From: Phycisphaerae bacterium
GTDB taxonomy: Bacteria; Planctomycetota; Phycisphaerae; Sedimentisphaerales; UBA12454
Assembly (NCBI GenBank): GCA_041652575.1
Contig: JBAZHC010000003.1
Coordinates: forward strand, 216,949-280,948
Direction: 5' to 3'
Length of the DNA: 64,000 nt
Numbering within the stretch: position 1 is the stretch's first letter; each line of letters begins with the position of its first letter. The translations under genes and the position numbers were made by a program. The notes under the pieces were generated by a model that worked only from the letters and a program-made list of their open reading frames with translations, was not told the origin of the DNA and searched no databases. This document shows positions 41,661-50,234 of the stretch, one piece after another.

Positions 41661-41745
41661 TGGAGCCAACAAGATTCTCCACAGGACATCTTACGGCAGA
41701 ACCTGCGACCTCCTGCATGCCATGCAAGCACTTCGGTTATAACCA
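41661..41745 (-). pseudogene. tRNA-Ala(GGC) remnant with 21-base insertion in the T-loop
   Basis: On the minus strand the anticodon arm CTTGC-ATGGCAT-GCAGG with anticodon GGC, then AGGTC and the T-arm GCAGG-TTC, match a tRNA-Ala. After TTC come 21 extra bases (41678-41698), then GAATCTTGTTGGCTCCA, which completes T-loop, T-stem and the acceptor 3' strand. The D-arm side is degraded and no 5' acceptor strand (GGAGCCA-like) was found. Such 3' tRNA pieces are typical scars of integrated elements. It is not expected to give a working tRNA. Confidence 0.6.
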
Positions 41746-41746
41746 G

Positions 41747-42814
41747 TTATCTGCTTTTCCTAAAAACTAAACCACCCAGGCCAAGCAGCAAAAGTGTTGC
41801 AGGTTCAGGAACAACCCAGAGAATAGCGTGGTAATTACCTCCATCATCTAATGCATTGCCAATAATATTCCCGGAACTATCGATAGCATAAGCCACTGAA
41901 TTTGTAAATCCTGTTGGCAGGAATTCACTTAAGTCAACATAGTCCTCCGCACTGCCATTCCAAAGCAAAGCGCGGCCATTGGCATTGCTGGAGAAGAATG
42001 TATCGTCGTCCCCACCACTGCCAACCTGCTGTATGCCATTGGTACCGTAAGCCACAGAACCGTAGAAACTGCTGGGATTCAAATCGATGAAACTTTCTGC
42101 GCTGCCGTTCCAAAGCAAGGCATGTCCATCACCACTGCCAACCTGCTGCGTGCCGCTGATTCCGTAAGCCTGAGAACTATTGAATCCGCTGGGATTCAAA
42201 TCAACAACACTTTCTGCGCTGCCGTTCCAAAGCAAGGCATGGTCATCCCCATAACCAACCTGCTGTGTACCGCTGATGTCGCGAGCCACAGAGGAATTAA
42301 ATCCGCTGGGATGCAAATCGACACAGCTTGCGGCAGTTCCGCTCCAAAGCAAGGCGTGTTTTAGGTTAGCATAGGAAGATGGCTCAACACCACCATAACC
42401 AACCTGTTGCGTGCCATTGGTTCTATAAGCGAAAGACTCATCAAATAATCCGTCAGGGTGCAAATCTACACAACTCGCCGCACTGCCGGCCCAGAGTAAG
42501 GCGTGCCATGTTTTACCTATACCCCAATCTTTACCTGCTCCAACCTGTTGTGTACCACATATTCCATAAGCAATGGAATATGTGAATCCGCTGGGAGTCA
42601 AGTCGATAAAACTATCCGCACTGCCGTTCCAAAGCAAGGCATTCAGTGAAGGACCATATCCGACCTGCTGTGTACCGCTGATCCCGTAAGCCAAAGAACC
42701 ATAATATCCGCCGGGAGTCAAGTCAATTGCTGTATAGTTTACGCCCCAAACCTGACTTACTGCGACTGTGATAGCAAGTAACGTTACTCTGATATTACGA
42801 TAATTAGTTTTCAT
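41747..42814 (-). CDS. PEP-CTERM protein built from seven HAF-like repeats
   Basis: The 355-residue protein has a signal peptide ending near VWG (residue 24). Seven tandem units of about 40-55 residues follow, each with an AYGISGTQQVG-type strand, then HALLWNGSA and VDLxPSGF. The last unit is degenerate (AIDSSGNIIGNA, HAILW). The repeats resemble the HAF family of extracellular beta repeats. The tail VPEPATLLLLGLGGLVFRKSR is a PEP-CTERM signal. Several units are nearly identical in DNA (for example around 42080-42120 and 42195-42240), so the array probably changes length by recombination. AGGAG precedes the ATG. Confidence 0.92.
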   Translation of the reverse strand: MKTNYRNIRVTLLAITVAVSQVWGVNYTAIDLTPGGYYGSLAYGISGTQQVGYGPSLNALLWNGSADSFIDLTPSGFTYSIAYGICGTQQVGAGKDWGIGKTWHALLWAGSAASCVDLHPDGLFDESFAYRTNGTQQVGYGGVEPSSYANLKHALLWSGTAASCVDLHPSGFNSSVARDISGTQQVGYGDDHALLWNGSAESVVDLNPSGFNSSQAYGISGTQQVGSGDGHALLWNGSAESFIDLNPSSFYGSVAYGTNGIQQVGSGGDDDTFFSSNANGRALLWNGSAEDYVDLSEFLPTGFTNSVAYAIDSSGNIIGNALDDGGNYHAILWVVPEPATLLLLGLGGLVFRKSR

Positions 42815-42967
42815 TTTCTTCTCCTTCTAAAAAGTTAATAAATAAAAAACTAAATTCAAGAGAACCTCTCCGGTGCAAATTTTGCGCGCACCACCTAACG
42901 CCGTTTGTTGACAAACTATTGTTCAACTATTGATTAATATTTATGCACACGCTCGGCCAGCAAGCCA

Positions 42968-43987
42968 TTATTTAATACAATTATCTGCTTTAATATGCTC
43001 CAGTACTTCATCGAGTTTGCAAAAGGCCAGACAAGTTACCGTGTCAGCCCCGCCGTAATAAATTGCTATACGGCCGGTTGGTTTATCATACAGAGAGGCG
43101 CATGGAAAAACGACATTCGGCACATCGCCTACACATTCATAATTTTCCTGCGGCGAAAGCAGATACGACGAGGTTCTGTAAATAACCTTCCACGGCTGGT
43201 CCAAATCAAGCAGAGCCGCACCCATACTGTAAACGAAGCCATTGCAACTCGTCAGAACACCATGGTAGAACAGAAGCCAGCCCTGCGGAGTTTCAATCGG
43301 TATAGGGCCTGCACCTATTTTCGTGTCCTGCCAGCCTGCGGTCGTGCCCATTACGAAACGATGTCTGCCCCAATGAATCATATTTGGGCTTTGGCTGTAA
43401 AAAATATCGCCGAAAGGAGTATGGCCGTTGTCGCTGGGACGAGAAAGCATCGCGTATTCACCGTTTATTTTACGCGGGAATAATACACCGTTGCGGTTAA
43501 AAGGCAGGAACGCATTTTCCAACTGATAAAAATCAACGAAATCTTTAGTATACGCAATACCTATCGTAGGACCATGATAGCCGTTGCACCATGTAACGTA
43601 GTAGCGGTCCTCAATCCAGCAAACCCGTGGGTCATAGCCGAATTCCCAATTCCCAAGATTTTTATCGTCACATTTAAATTTGATTCTTTCCGGTTCAATA
43701 TGCCATTTGATTCCGTCATCGCTTGTGCCGGCGTGAATCTGCATATTTCTGGCTTTATCATCGCAGCGGAATACGCCTGCAAATCCCTGGCCGAAACGCA
43801 CAACAGCGCTATTGAATATGCTGTTCGATGTAGGCAGCAAATTACGAGGAATTATAGGATTATGCTGTGAACGCCATACGATATCAGAACAGCCGACAGG
43901 ACGTTCCTCCCATGGTATTGTTTTTATCACAGCTTCTTTCTTTTTCTTTAAAATGCCGTTAATAGTATTTGCAAGCCCATCAGTCAT
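42968..43987 (-). CDS. GH130 beta-mannoside phosphorylase (1)
   Basis: The ATG at 43987 follows GAGAGGT and gives 339 residues; the longer frame would overlap the upstream gene. It is a five-bladed propeller of family GH130, with SNSIFNSAVVRFGQGFAGVFR near the front, GYDPRVCWIEDRYYVTWCN (the conserved Asp of the DPR motif is the likely catalytic acid) and IYYGGADTVTCLA at the end. The N-terminal features favour the mannosylglucose phosphorylase branch, tentatively. It is cytoplasmic and should release mannose 1-phosphate. It is the last gene of the mannan operon. Confidence 0.88.
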   Translation of the reverse strand: MTDGLANTINGILKKKKEAVIKTIPWEERPVGCSDIVWRSQHNPIIPRNLLPTSNSIFNSAVVRFGQGFAGVFRCDDKARNMQIHAGTSDDGIKWHIEPERIKFKCDDKNLGNWEFGYDPRVCWIEDRYYVTWCNGYHGPTIGIAYTKDFVDFYQLENAFLPFNRNGVLFPRKINGEYAMLSRPSDNGHTPFGDIFYSQSPNMIHWGRHRFVMGTTAGWQDTKIGAGPIPIETPQGWLLFYHGVLTSCNGFVYSMGAALLDLDQPWKVIYRTSSYLLSPQENYECVGDVPNVVFPCASLYDKPTGRIAIYYGGADTVTCLAFCKLDEVLEHIKADNCIK

Positions 43988-43998
43988 AGTTACCTCTC

Positions 43999-45012
43999 TC
44001 AAACGGAACAAGAACGTAAATAATCAAGTAATTCATCAAGTTCACAGGTGGCCAGACAGACATATTTGTCCGCGCCGCCATAATACACAAATAATTTGCC
44101 GTCAATTACGACATTTCCGCAGGGGAAAACCACACCATTATAAAGACCTTGTGTTTCGTAAGGTCCTTCAGGCTCAAGCAGCCAGTCAGGACTGCGATGG
44201 AGAATTTTGAGCGGGTTTTCCAAATCCAGCAGCATTGCCCCGACGCGATAAAATTTATCTTCGCCGACTGCGTGGTATAAAACAAGCCAGCCATATTCGG
44301 TTTTTATCGGCGGAGTGGAGCCCCCGATTTTCTGTTCCCATTTATATTTGCCTTTCGCCAGCAGTTTGATATTTTTCCAGTCGAGCAAATCATCTGAGAA
44401 TGCCAGCCACATCGCAGGATAATCGGTACCGTAACCGTTTCCGCACCACTCCATCGGCCGATGAAGGGTTACATATTTGCCTTTGATTTTTTCCGGGAAA
44501 ATTATTACATCGCGGTCATCGAAAGCAGGATTTGTAAGCATACCGGCATAGGTAAACTGTTTTAAATCCGGCGAAACGAGCAATCCCGTGCCTGATAGAT
44601 TCTCTCGCTGAAATCTCGGATAACCTTCGTCAAGCACCGGCGGATTGTAATTTCGCTTATTACCGGCAATCCAGTATTTCCCCGGTGCGAAAGGTCGAAA
44701 CGCAAAAGTTATATAATAAAGGCTGCCCATCTTCATTATTCGAGGGTCCTCAATACAGCCGACATCGACATCCCGCACAGGCGATACAAATGGCTCGCTG
44801 TCATCGCGAACAAAATCATAACCGTTTTTGCTTGTTGCAAGGCCGAGATGAACATAATGTTTATCATCATCGCCGGCAGCACGATAAATCAGTTTCACTT
44901 CGCCGCTGTCAATGTCATGCCAGGCTGCCGGATTGGTAGTAGCCAGACTTTCCCATTCGTTAGTCGGATTTGGCGCAAGTATCGGATTGTTTTTATACCT
45001 TGTCAGTTTCAT
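43999..45012 (-). CDS. GH130 beta-mannoside phosphorylase (2)
   Basis: The 337-residue protein is a second GH130 propeller: YKNNPILAPNPTNEWES at the start, VGCIEDPRIMKMGSLYYITF with the DPR aspartate, GWLVLYHAVG and FVYYGGADKYVCLATCEL at the end. It differs clearly from its neighbour, fitting the usual pair of one mannosylglucose and one manno-oligosaccharide phosphorylase in mannan-degrading loci. No signal peptide. It starts one base after the stop of the GH5-like gene and ends 11 bases before the next start. Confidence 0.88.
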   Translation of the reverse strand: MKLTRYKNNPILAPNPTNEWESLATTNPAAWHDIDSGEVKLIYRAAGDDDKHYVHLGLATSKNGYDFVRDDSEPFVSPVRDVDVGCIEDPRIMKMGSLYYITFAFRPFAPGKYWIAGNKRNYNPPVLDEGYPRFQRENLSGTGLLVSPDLKQFTYAGMLTNPAFDDRDVIIFPEKIKGKYVTLHRPMEWCGNGYGTDYPAMWLAFSDDLLDWKNIKLLAKGKYKWEQKIGGSTPPIKTEYGWLVLYHAVGEDKFYRVGAMLLDLENPLKILHRSPDWLLEPEGPYETQGLYNGVVFPCGNVVIDGKLFVYYGGADKYVCLATCELDELLDYLRSCSV

Positions 45013-45013
45013 T

Positions 45014-47341
45014 TTATTTCTTCTTTCCGGAAAATATTACCGCCTGTCCTTCAAGTAATTTCAATTTTAACGTATCGCCGGTTTTTACAAATAAATCATA
45101 TTGTCCGTCTATATTAAAATCGGCATTTCTGGAGAAACCGAACTCCGTCATTTTAAGCGTTACTTCGACATCTTTTGTCGCCATTATTTTCAATTTATCC
45201 TCAGCCCAGACAAGCATAACATTAACCGGCGATGAGCTTTGAAATTTCAAACATTTGGAATCATATTTGCTGTTTCCCACGAATAAAGCGCCTTTATCGG
45301 TAAAAACATAACCGGTTTTCATCGACGTATCGGCGTGAATGATATCCAGCTTCCCATCGCCGGGACTATGCGTATCTATATATTCTCTGAAAAATTTCAT
45401 TGCGTAAGCTATAGGCTTTGGATGGCCCTGCGCGGTTCCGTCATAATAATATATTCCAAACCGGGATTCATAAATCCGCCTGTCCGGCGATATCCAGGGA
45501 GCATTGTATTTCATGTTCGCAACCGGCCATTCCGATAGCATCCAGAGGTACGCGCCTGAATAATCGTTTGCAAAGGCGTAGAGATATACAGCCATTTCGG
45601 CAATGCTCTCGGCATCCTGTCCAAGATAATTCCCGTCCGGCATCTTTATACCGCCGGAAAAACCGAATTCGCCAAGGGTAATGGGCTTGTTCGGCCAAAG
45701 TTCTCTCAGACGGTCAAATGTCGTGACACTCTTTTCGATATCCTGGTAAGAATATGGCTTTTGATATATATGATGCGATGTAAAATCCAGCAGACCGTTG
45801 GCAGGCAACGCGGCAAGAGATGTATTGTAGCCGACGGCAACAAAATGATTGTTATCATATTTATTTATGGCTTCTTTTTGAAAACCAATCCAGTCGGCAA
45901 AGGTTTTGTCAACGGCACAGATAAACGACGCATAATCAGGTTCTATAGGCAGGCTGCCCTTGATGCCGTAGAGGCAGGAATAATCATCTGGAGGATTGAA
46001 TTTTTCTATATATCGTTTGACCATTGAATGGGTCGCGTAAAGATTTTTCGCATCTCTTCGGCCAATCCAGCTTCCGATTTCCGGCCAGCCGTCTTTTCCT
46101 CTGGCAGTATAATCCACCCATTTCTTGTCGAAGTAATCCGGTGAGTATCTTTCATACGTCTTGTGTTTTAATATCTCGGACGGCTTACCATTAATACTTG
46201 TAGAACCGACCATCGTAATATAAGGCTCGTTCATCAGGTCGTAACCAAGTACGATAGTTTCATCGCCGGCGATTTTTGCTGTGTTCTCAAATACCCTTAT
46301 GTGCTGTTTGTCGGTCGCCAGAGGATGTTCTCTGGGTTGAAGCAGCAGATATATCTGGTATTTTCTCGCAAGTTCTATCAGGGTTTTAAATCTGTCTGGA
46401 TAAAGTTCTATGCGAAACTGCCATATTCTGAATGTGTTTATGCCGGTCTCTTTGGCCTTTTTAAAATCCTCTTCCAGCCGCTGCAGGTTAAAGTAATCTT
46501 CGCCGAATTCGCATTTTCTTTCAAATGGGCCGATATAATTGCAGCCGAGCGCGAAAAATTTCCTGCCGTCGGGCCTGATGAAATGTTTTCCGTCTTCGCT
46601 TAGCCTGATAAAATTGTCGGGCTGGGGCGAAACAATTTCAAGCCTGCTTTTTTTGTTTATGCGGTCTTCCTGTGCAAATTTACCGGCAAGGTCTTTCTCC
46701 TTAATTTTGTTAAGAAGTTCGACGGTTAAATTTACAAATTCTTTACTTTTATAAAAATCCGGGGAATCAATTCCGAATAAAAGCCAATTGCTGTTTTTAA
46801 ATTCGCCCGCATAATTAACGAGAAGTCCACAGGCGAAACCTATATTTCTCGAATATTTGTCTTCGACGCTTAACAAAGGAATATATCTCGACACCTCTGG
46901 ATATTCGAAGGCTATAGCGGAAAGACCACTATAACTGCCGGTAAGTTTCAATCCCGATTCAATTATACTCTGTCCGTCATATATGGTTATACTGGGAGCA
47001 TTTTCGAACCGATAAATATCACGGTCTTCAAAAATCGGCAGGCCGAAAAAATCCGCAGTCCCGCCGAGCAGTACCATATCCGAACCTCTTTTGAGAAACT
47101 TCAATAAATTGTTTCGCCCGGCGGCAGGAAAACCATTAACATCGGCAATCACAATACAATCATATTTGCTCAGGCCTCCGCTTTTGCAGACAGTTTCGCA
47201 GCCGATGGATTCGGCAGTAAAACCATTATCAGCAAGGGAAAATGCCAGATATTCAGTGCCGCCGAATATACCGACAGAATAACTGCCCATCGCAGCCGAT
47301 GAGAGCGTTATCAAAATTAAACTGACAATTTTAAAATACAT
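45014..47341 (-). CDS. Secreted GH5-like (mannanase-type) enzyme with N-terminal amidotransferase-like domain
   Basis: The 775-residue protein has a signal peptide (about 1-19). An alpha/beta domain at about 20-215 (SVGIFGGTEYLAFSLADNGF, DCIVIADVNGF, GSDMVLLGGT) has the look of a class I amidotransferase/ThuA fold without the catalytic Cys. The clan GH-A barrel (about 255-640) has acid/base E372 in GYDLMNEPYI and nucleophile E558 in ITLGEFGFSGG. A C-terminal beta domain follows. With two GH130 genes downstream it is probably a beta-mannanase. The gap to the symporter gene is three bases. Confidence 0.87.
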   Translation of the reverse strand: MYFKIVSLILITLSSAAMGSYSVGIFGGTEYLAFSLADNGFTAESIGCETVCKSGGLSKYDCIVIADVNGFPAAGRNNLLKFLKRGSDMVLLGGTADFFGLPIFEDRDIYRFENAPSITIYDGQSIIESGLKLTGSYSGLSAIAFEYPEVSRYIPLLSVEDKYSRNIGFACGLLVNYAGEFKNSNWLLFGIDSPDFYKSKEFVNLTVELLNKIKEKDLAGKFAQEDRINKKSRLEIVSPQPDNFIRLSEDGKHFIRPDGRKFFALGCNYIGPFERKCEFGEDYFNLQRLEEDFKKAKETGINTFRIWQFRIELYPDRFKTLIELARKYQIYLLLQPREHPLATDKQHIRVFENTAKIAGDETIVLGYDLMNEPYITMVGSTSINGKPSEILKHKTYERYSPDYFDKKWVDYTARGKDGWPEIGSWIGRRDAKNLYATHSMVKRYIEKFNPPDDYSCLYGIKGSLPIEPDYASFICAVDKTFADWIGFQKEAINKYDNNHFVAVGYNTSLAALPANGLLDFTSHHIYQKPYSYQDIEKSVTTFDRLRELWPNKPITLGEFGFSGGIKMPDGNYLGQDAESIAEMAVYLYAFANDYSGAYLWMLSEWPVANMKYNAPWISPDRRIYESRFGIYYYDGTAQGHPKPIAYAMKFFREYIDTHSPGDGKLDIIHADTSMKTGYVFTDKGALFVGNSKYDSKCLKFQSSSPVNVMLVWAEDKLKIMATKDVEVTLKMTEFGFSRNADFNIDGQYDLFVKTGDTLKLKLLEGQAVIFSGKKK

Positions 47342-47344
47342 TTT

Positions 47345-49342
47345 CTAAGCCGCCTTGTGCTGATTTGCCAAATGTTCTTCTGTAATTTTTATATCTTCCT
47401 CGGACGGGAGATTTTTGTACCAGAAAATGTAAACGAAAATCATACTAAAAACAAAAAGTCCAAGAGTGATATAAAACGCATTATATTGCCTGATAATCAA
47501 CTGCATAGGAATTAAAAACAGCGTAACAAGAGCGGTCATTACAAACGGCACTGCAAGCAAATCGTTGCGATGTTCCCTTTGCATCTTGATTCTTATATCC
47601 TCCGGCAGGATATGCAAAAGTGGTTTCCAGAATCCGAACGGCCTTGTAGTTTTGTAAAAATTCTCGAGTACGACTCTATCGGTCGGCTTGGTAAGATATG
47701 TTCCGACAATCGAACATACTGCCGTAAATAATGTCAGACTTACAAACTGCCACTGCTCCGGCAAATCCGGCCAGAAAAATCTCTGAACTACGGCGCTTAT
47801 GGCACCGGCCATAGTTCCGATGGCAAAGCCGCCGCCGTTGAAACGCCACCAGTACATTTTCAGCAGAGAAGGCACCGAAAGGCCTGAAACCAGGCCCATC
47901 GTAATCCATCCCCATATATCGTTGATGCTCCTTACGGTATAAGCCATCGCAAAACCGCAGGCTACTAAAGCAACCGTAAAAAGATATGTCGCCCACATCA
48001 GTTCCCTGTTGACAGCATCGGGACGCAAATATCTTTGATATATATCTTTTGTAAAAAACGATGCCGCTTTGTTTATCGTTACATCGAAGGTTGACATTTC
48101 AGCGGCAAGCAGCGTTACAAGAATAAGCCCTGTAAAACCGGTCGGAATAGCGTAAATCAAAACCGCAGGCATTATCCTCTCGGCATTTACCGTTCCTTCG
48201 AAGCTTAAAAAGTGCAGCTTATCTGCCCAGTTCTGCCCCAATAGTTCCGTCAGTCTGGCGATAAAATCAGGCGGATAAGCCGCGGGATTATTCATTATTT
48301 TCGCCAATGAATCCGCCCATTGCGCACTTGTTACATTTCCAAGCTGACTTTTTATAAGTATCGCGGCCTGATGGAGAACTTCCTGATTGGGAAACATTCC
48401 CTGGATAATAAATATTCCTAAAATTGCATAACTAATCATCATCGGCCAGCGAAATGTGCTTAGCGATATCCACAGGCAGGCTACTTTGCCGCACTCACGC
48501 TCGTTTTTGGCGGCAAAATAATGCGGGTCATCACCAGTACCGAAACCCATTATTATATTTCTAAGCAGCAGAAAAATAGTGAACATAAACAGCGATTCAT
48601 ACGCTTCATAGCCTTTTGGCATTTCTGCAAGCCGCTGAGGAAAAGACGACAGCCACTGTGAACAGCCGGTAACAGTCTGGGCAAGGCCGCCTAAATCACC
48701 GCCGTTATCGGCGATTTTGACTATAGCCAGAATCGTTACAAAAGCCATACCAATCAGTATAAGTCCGCACTGAAGCAAATCGCTGAACACAACACCATAA
48801 AAACCGGAAGCGACCGTGTAAAGAGTCGTAACTCCAATCATAATCAAAGCGCACTGAAACGGCGAAAGCGGAATAAACATCGAAAAGAACAGGCCGACGC
48901 CTTTTATCATATACACGAGCATTCCGAGCGTAAAGACCATCAGGGCGATTACTTTGGCAATGCGTGCGAAATTTGCTCCGAAACAATTGCCGAATCTGAA
49001 AGCCATCCACTCGGCGCCTGTCATACAGCCGGAACGTCTGTGCCATTTACCCGTCCATATCATAGTAAAAACCAGGCCTAACGGAACACCGCCGCGAAAC
49101 TCGATAAACAGACTGCGGGGCCCAAGCAGATAGAGCAGCGAAACGATAAGCATCGTACCTGCAATATCTATCGACCAGCCCATACCGCCGACACCAAGTA
49201 TCCACCAGGGCAGTTTTCTGCCGGCAAGGAAATAGTCGTCAAGACTCGTCGAGGCCCTTCTGCTCAGATAAAGCCCAAGCGCTATCAGAGAAAGAAAGTA
49301 CGTTGCGATAATAATATAATCCGTTATTCCTAAATATTTCAC
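47345..49342 (-). CDS. Sodium:solute symporter (SSS family)
   Basis: The 665-residue protein has about 14 membrane helices. GLYLSRRASTSLDDYFLAGR and LPWWILGVGGMGWSIDIAGT near the N-terminus and YTVASGFYGVVFSDLLQ further on are SSS hallmarks. The start is a GTG six bases behind GGAGG. It begins the operon symporter, GH5-like, GH130, GH130, so it probably imports mannobiose or manno-oligosaccharides with sodium. The upstream gap contains only the terminator of the PEP-CTERM gene. Confidence 0.93.
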   Translation of the reverse strand: MKYLGITDYIIIATYFLSLIALGLYLSRRASTSLDDYFLAGRKLPWWILGVGGMGWSIDIAGTMLIVSLLYLLGPRSLFIEFRGGVPLGLVFTMIWTGKWHRRSGCMTGAEWMAFRFGNCFGANFARIAKVIALMVFTLGMLVYMIKGVGLFFSMFIPLSPFQCALIMIGVTTLYTVASGFYGVVFSDLLQCGLILIGMAFVTILAIVKIADNGGDLGGLAQTVTGCSQWLSSFPQRLAEMPKGYEAYESLFMFTIFLLLRNIIMGFGTGDDPHYFAAKNERECGKVACLWISLSTFRWPMMISYAILGIFIIQGMFPNQEVLHQAAILIKSQLGNVTSAQWADSLAKIMNNPAAYPPDFIARLTELLGQNWADKLHFLSFEGTVNAERIMPAVLIYAIPTGFTGLILVTLLAAEMSTFDVTINKAASFFTKDIYQRYLRPDAVNRELMWATYLFTVALVACGFAMAYTVRSINDIWGWITMGLVSGLSVPSLLKMYWWRFNGGGFAIGTMAGAISAVVQRFFWPDLPEQWQFVSLTLFTAVCSIVGTYLTKPTDRVVLENFYKTTRPFGFWKPLLHILPEDIRIKMQREHRNDLLAVPFVMTALVTLFLIPMQLIIRQYNAFYITLGLFVFSMIFVYIFWYKNLPSEEDIKITEEHLANQHKAA

Positions 49343-49449
49343 AACAAGCCTCCGGCTGAACCATAGTTTTTATATGTAACCATATTATCTTTGGGGTTAA
49401 AAGGTCTGCAAGAACTAAAATCTTTACAGTTGTAATAACTTAAAAAATA

Positions 49450-49481
49450 CAGATGGCGCCTATATTACCAGACGCCATCTG
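49450..49481 (-). terminator. Intrinsic terminator of the PEP-CTERM gene at 49499
   Basis: CAGATGGCG (49450-49458) pairs with CGCCATCTG (49473-49481). On the minus strand the stem is followed by TATTTTTT. Confidence 0.85.
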
Positions 49482-49498
49482 TTTATTTCGGTCAAAAA

Positions 49499-50167
49499 TT
49501 ATTTACGTCTTCTCATTAGAAGTCCGCCAAGGCCAAGTAATACCATTGTTGCTGGTTCAGGAGTGAGAATAACGTCGTCAACAAACATAGCGCCGGCACC
49601 ATAATAGCCATTGTTGTAGCCTATAGTGATCTGCTCGACGTTCTCAAGATTTTTTCCTGATTCCATACCCGTGCTAAAACTGTTTTCCCAAACTATGCCA
49701 GCCGGCCAACCTGCACCACTTGGTGTAACAGAGCCTGCATAACTGGCGCTCCAAACTTTCTCGCCCCAGCAATTATACATGCTAATGAATACATCACCGC
49801 CCGAACCGCCAAGACTATCATAAGGGCCTGTGCCGCCATTAAGCGGAATGGCAATGGTCATGTTGATGCCTGTGAAACCAGCATAAGTGAGGTTCACACC
49901 GTGCACATTATGTACAGAACCAGGCAGGGTCAACTTTGTCTGAGTATAGTACGGCGACGCTTGCGCTGCATTGGTAATCAGCATAGATTTACCGTTCAGC
50001 ACAGGCTCCAGTGTCTCGGTTGTGATGTTCGAACCTGTATTCATCACCCATACAGCCCGCAGGGCTGCACTGTCGGCGTATGACTCAAAATTGTCAACCA
50101 CCAGATTGGCATTTGCGAACGACGCAATTGCCAGAACCACTACTAAATACATTACACATTTCTTCAT
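49499..50167 (-). CDS. PEP-CTERM sorted secreted protein
   Basis: The ATG at 50167 lies eight bases behind GGAGG and gives 222 residues. The signal peptide ends near FANA (residue 20). The body is a beta-sandwich beginning NLVVDNFESYADSAALRAVW, the same opening as the carbohydrate-binding part of the GH30-like protein at 50235 (VVEDFESYSDTAAMLAKWV), so the two share a domain. The tail ends in TPEPATMVLLGLGGLLMRRR, a PEP-CTERM signal. It is 67 bases downstream of the GH30-like gene and followed by a terminator. Confidence 0.92.
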   Translation of the reverse strand: MKKCVMYLVVVLAIASFANANLVVDNFESYADSAALRAVWVMNTGSNITTETLEPVLNGKSMLITNAAQASPYYTQTKLTLPGSVHNVHGVNLTYAGFTGINMTIAIPLNGGTGPYDSLGGSGGDVFISMYNCWGEKVWSASYAGSVTPSGAGWPAGIVWENSFSTGMESGKNLENVEQITIGYNNGYYGAGAMFVDDVILTPEPATMVLLGLGGLLMRRRK

Positions 50168-50234
50168 TTTTCTTTCCTCCAAAAAAAGTTAATAAAAAGT
50201 TACATTCTACTTAACATTTCTTCATAAATTAAAC

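Noticed and set aside
41450..41731. 93-residue minus-strand frame
   Set aside because: It reads through the tRNA-Ala remnant (the translated HAGGRRF...ESC pattern is a known tRNA artefact) and has no ribosome binding site.
41900..42740. Regularly spaced DNA repeats that could suggest a CRISPR array
   Set aside because: The repeats are in frame, vary at third codon positions and encode a repeat protein with signal peptide and PEP-CTERM tail.
42878..42886. AATTTTGCG, similar to one half-site of the AraC-type operator
   Set aside because: No second half-site lies 21 bp away on either side and it is part of a small GGTGC/GCACC hairpin.
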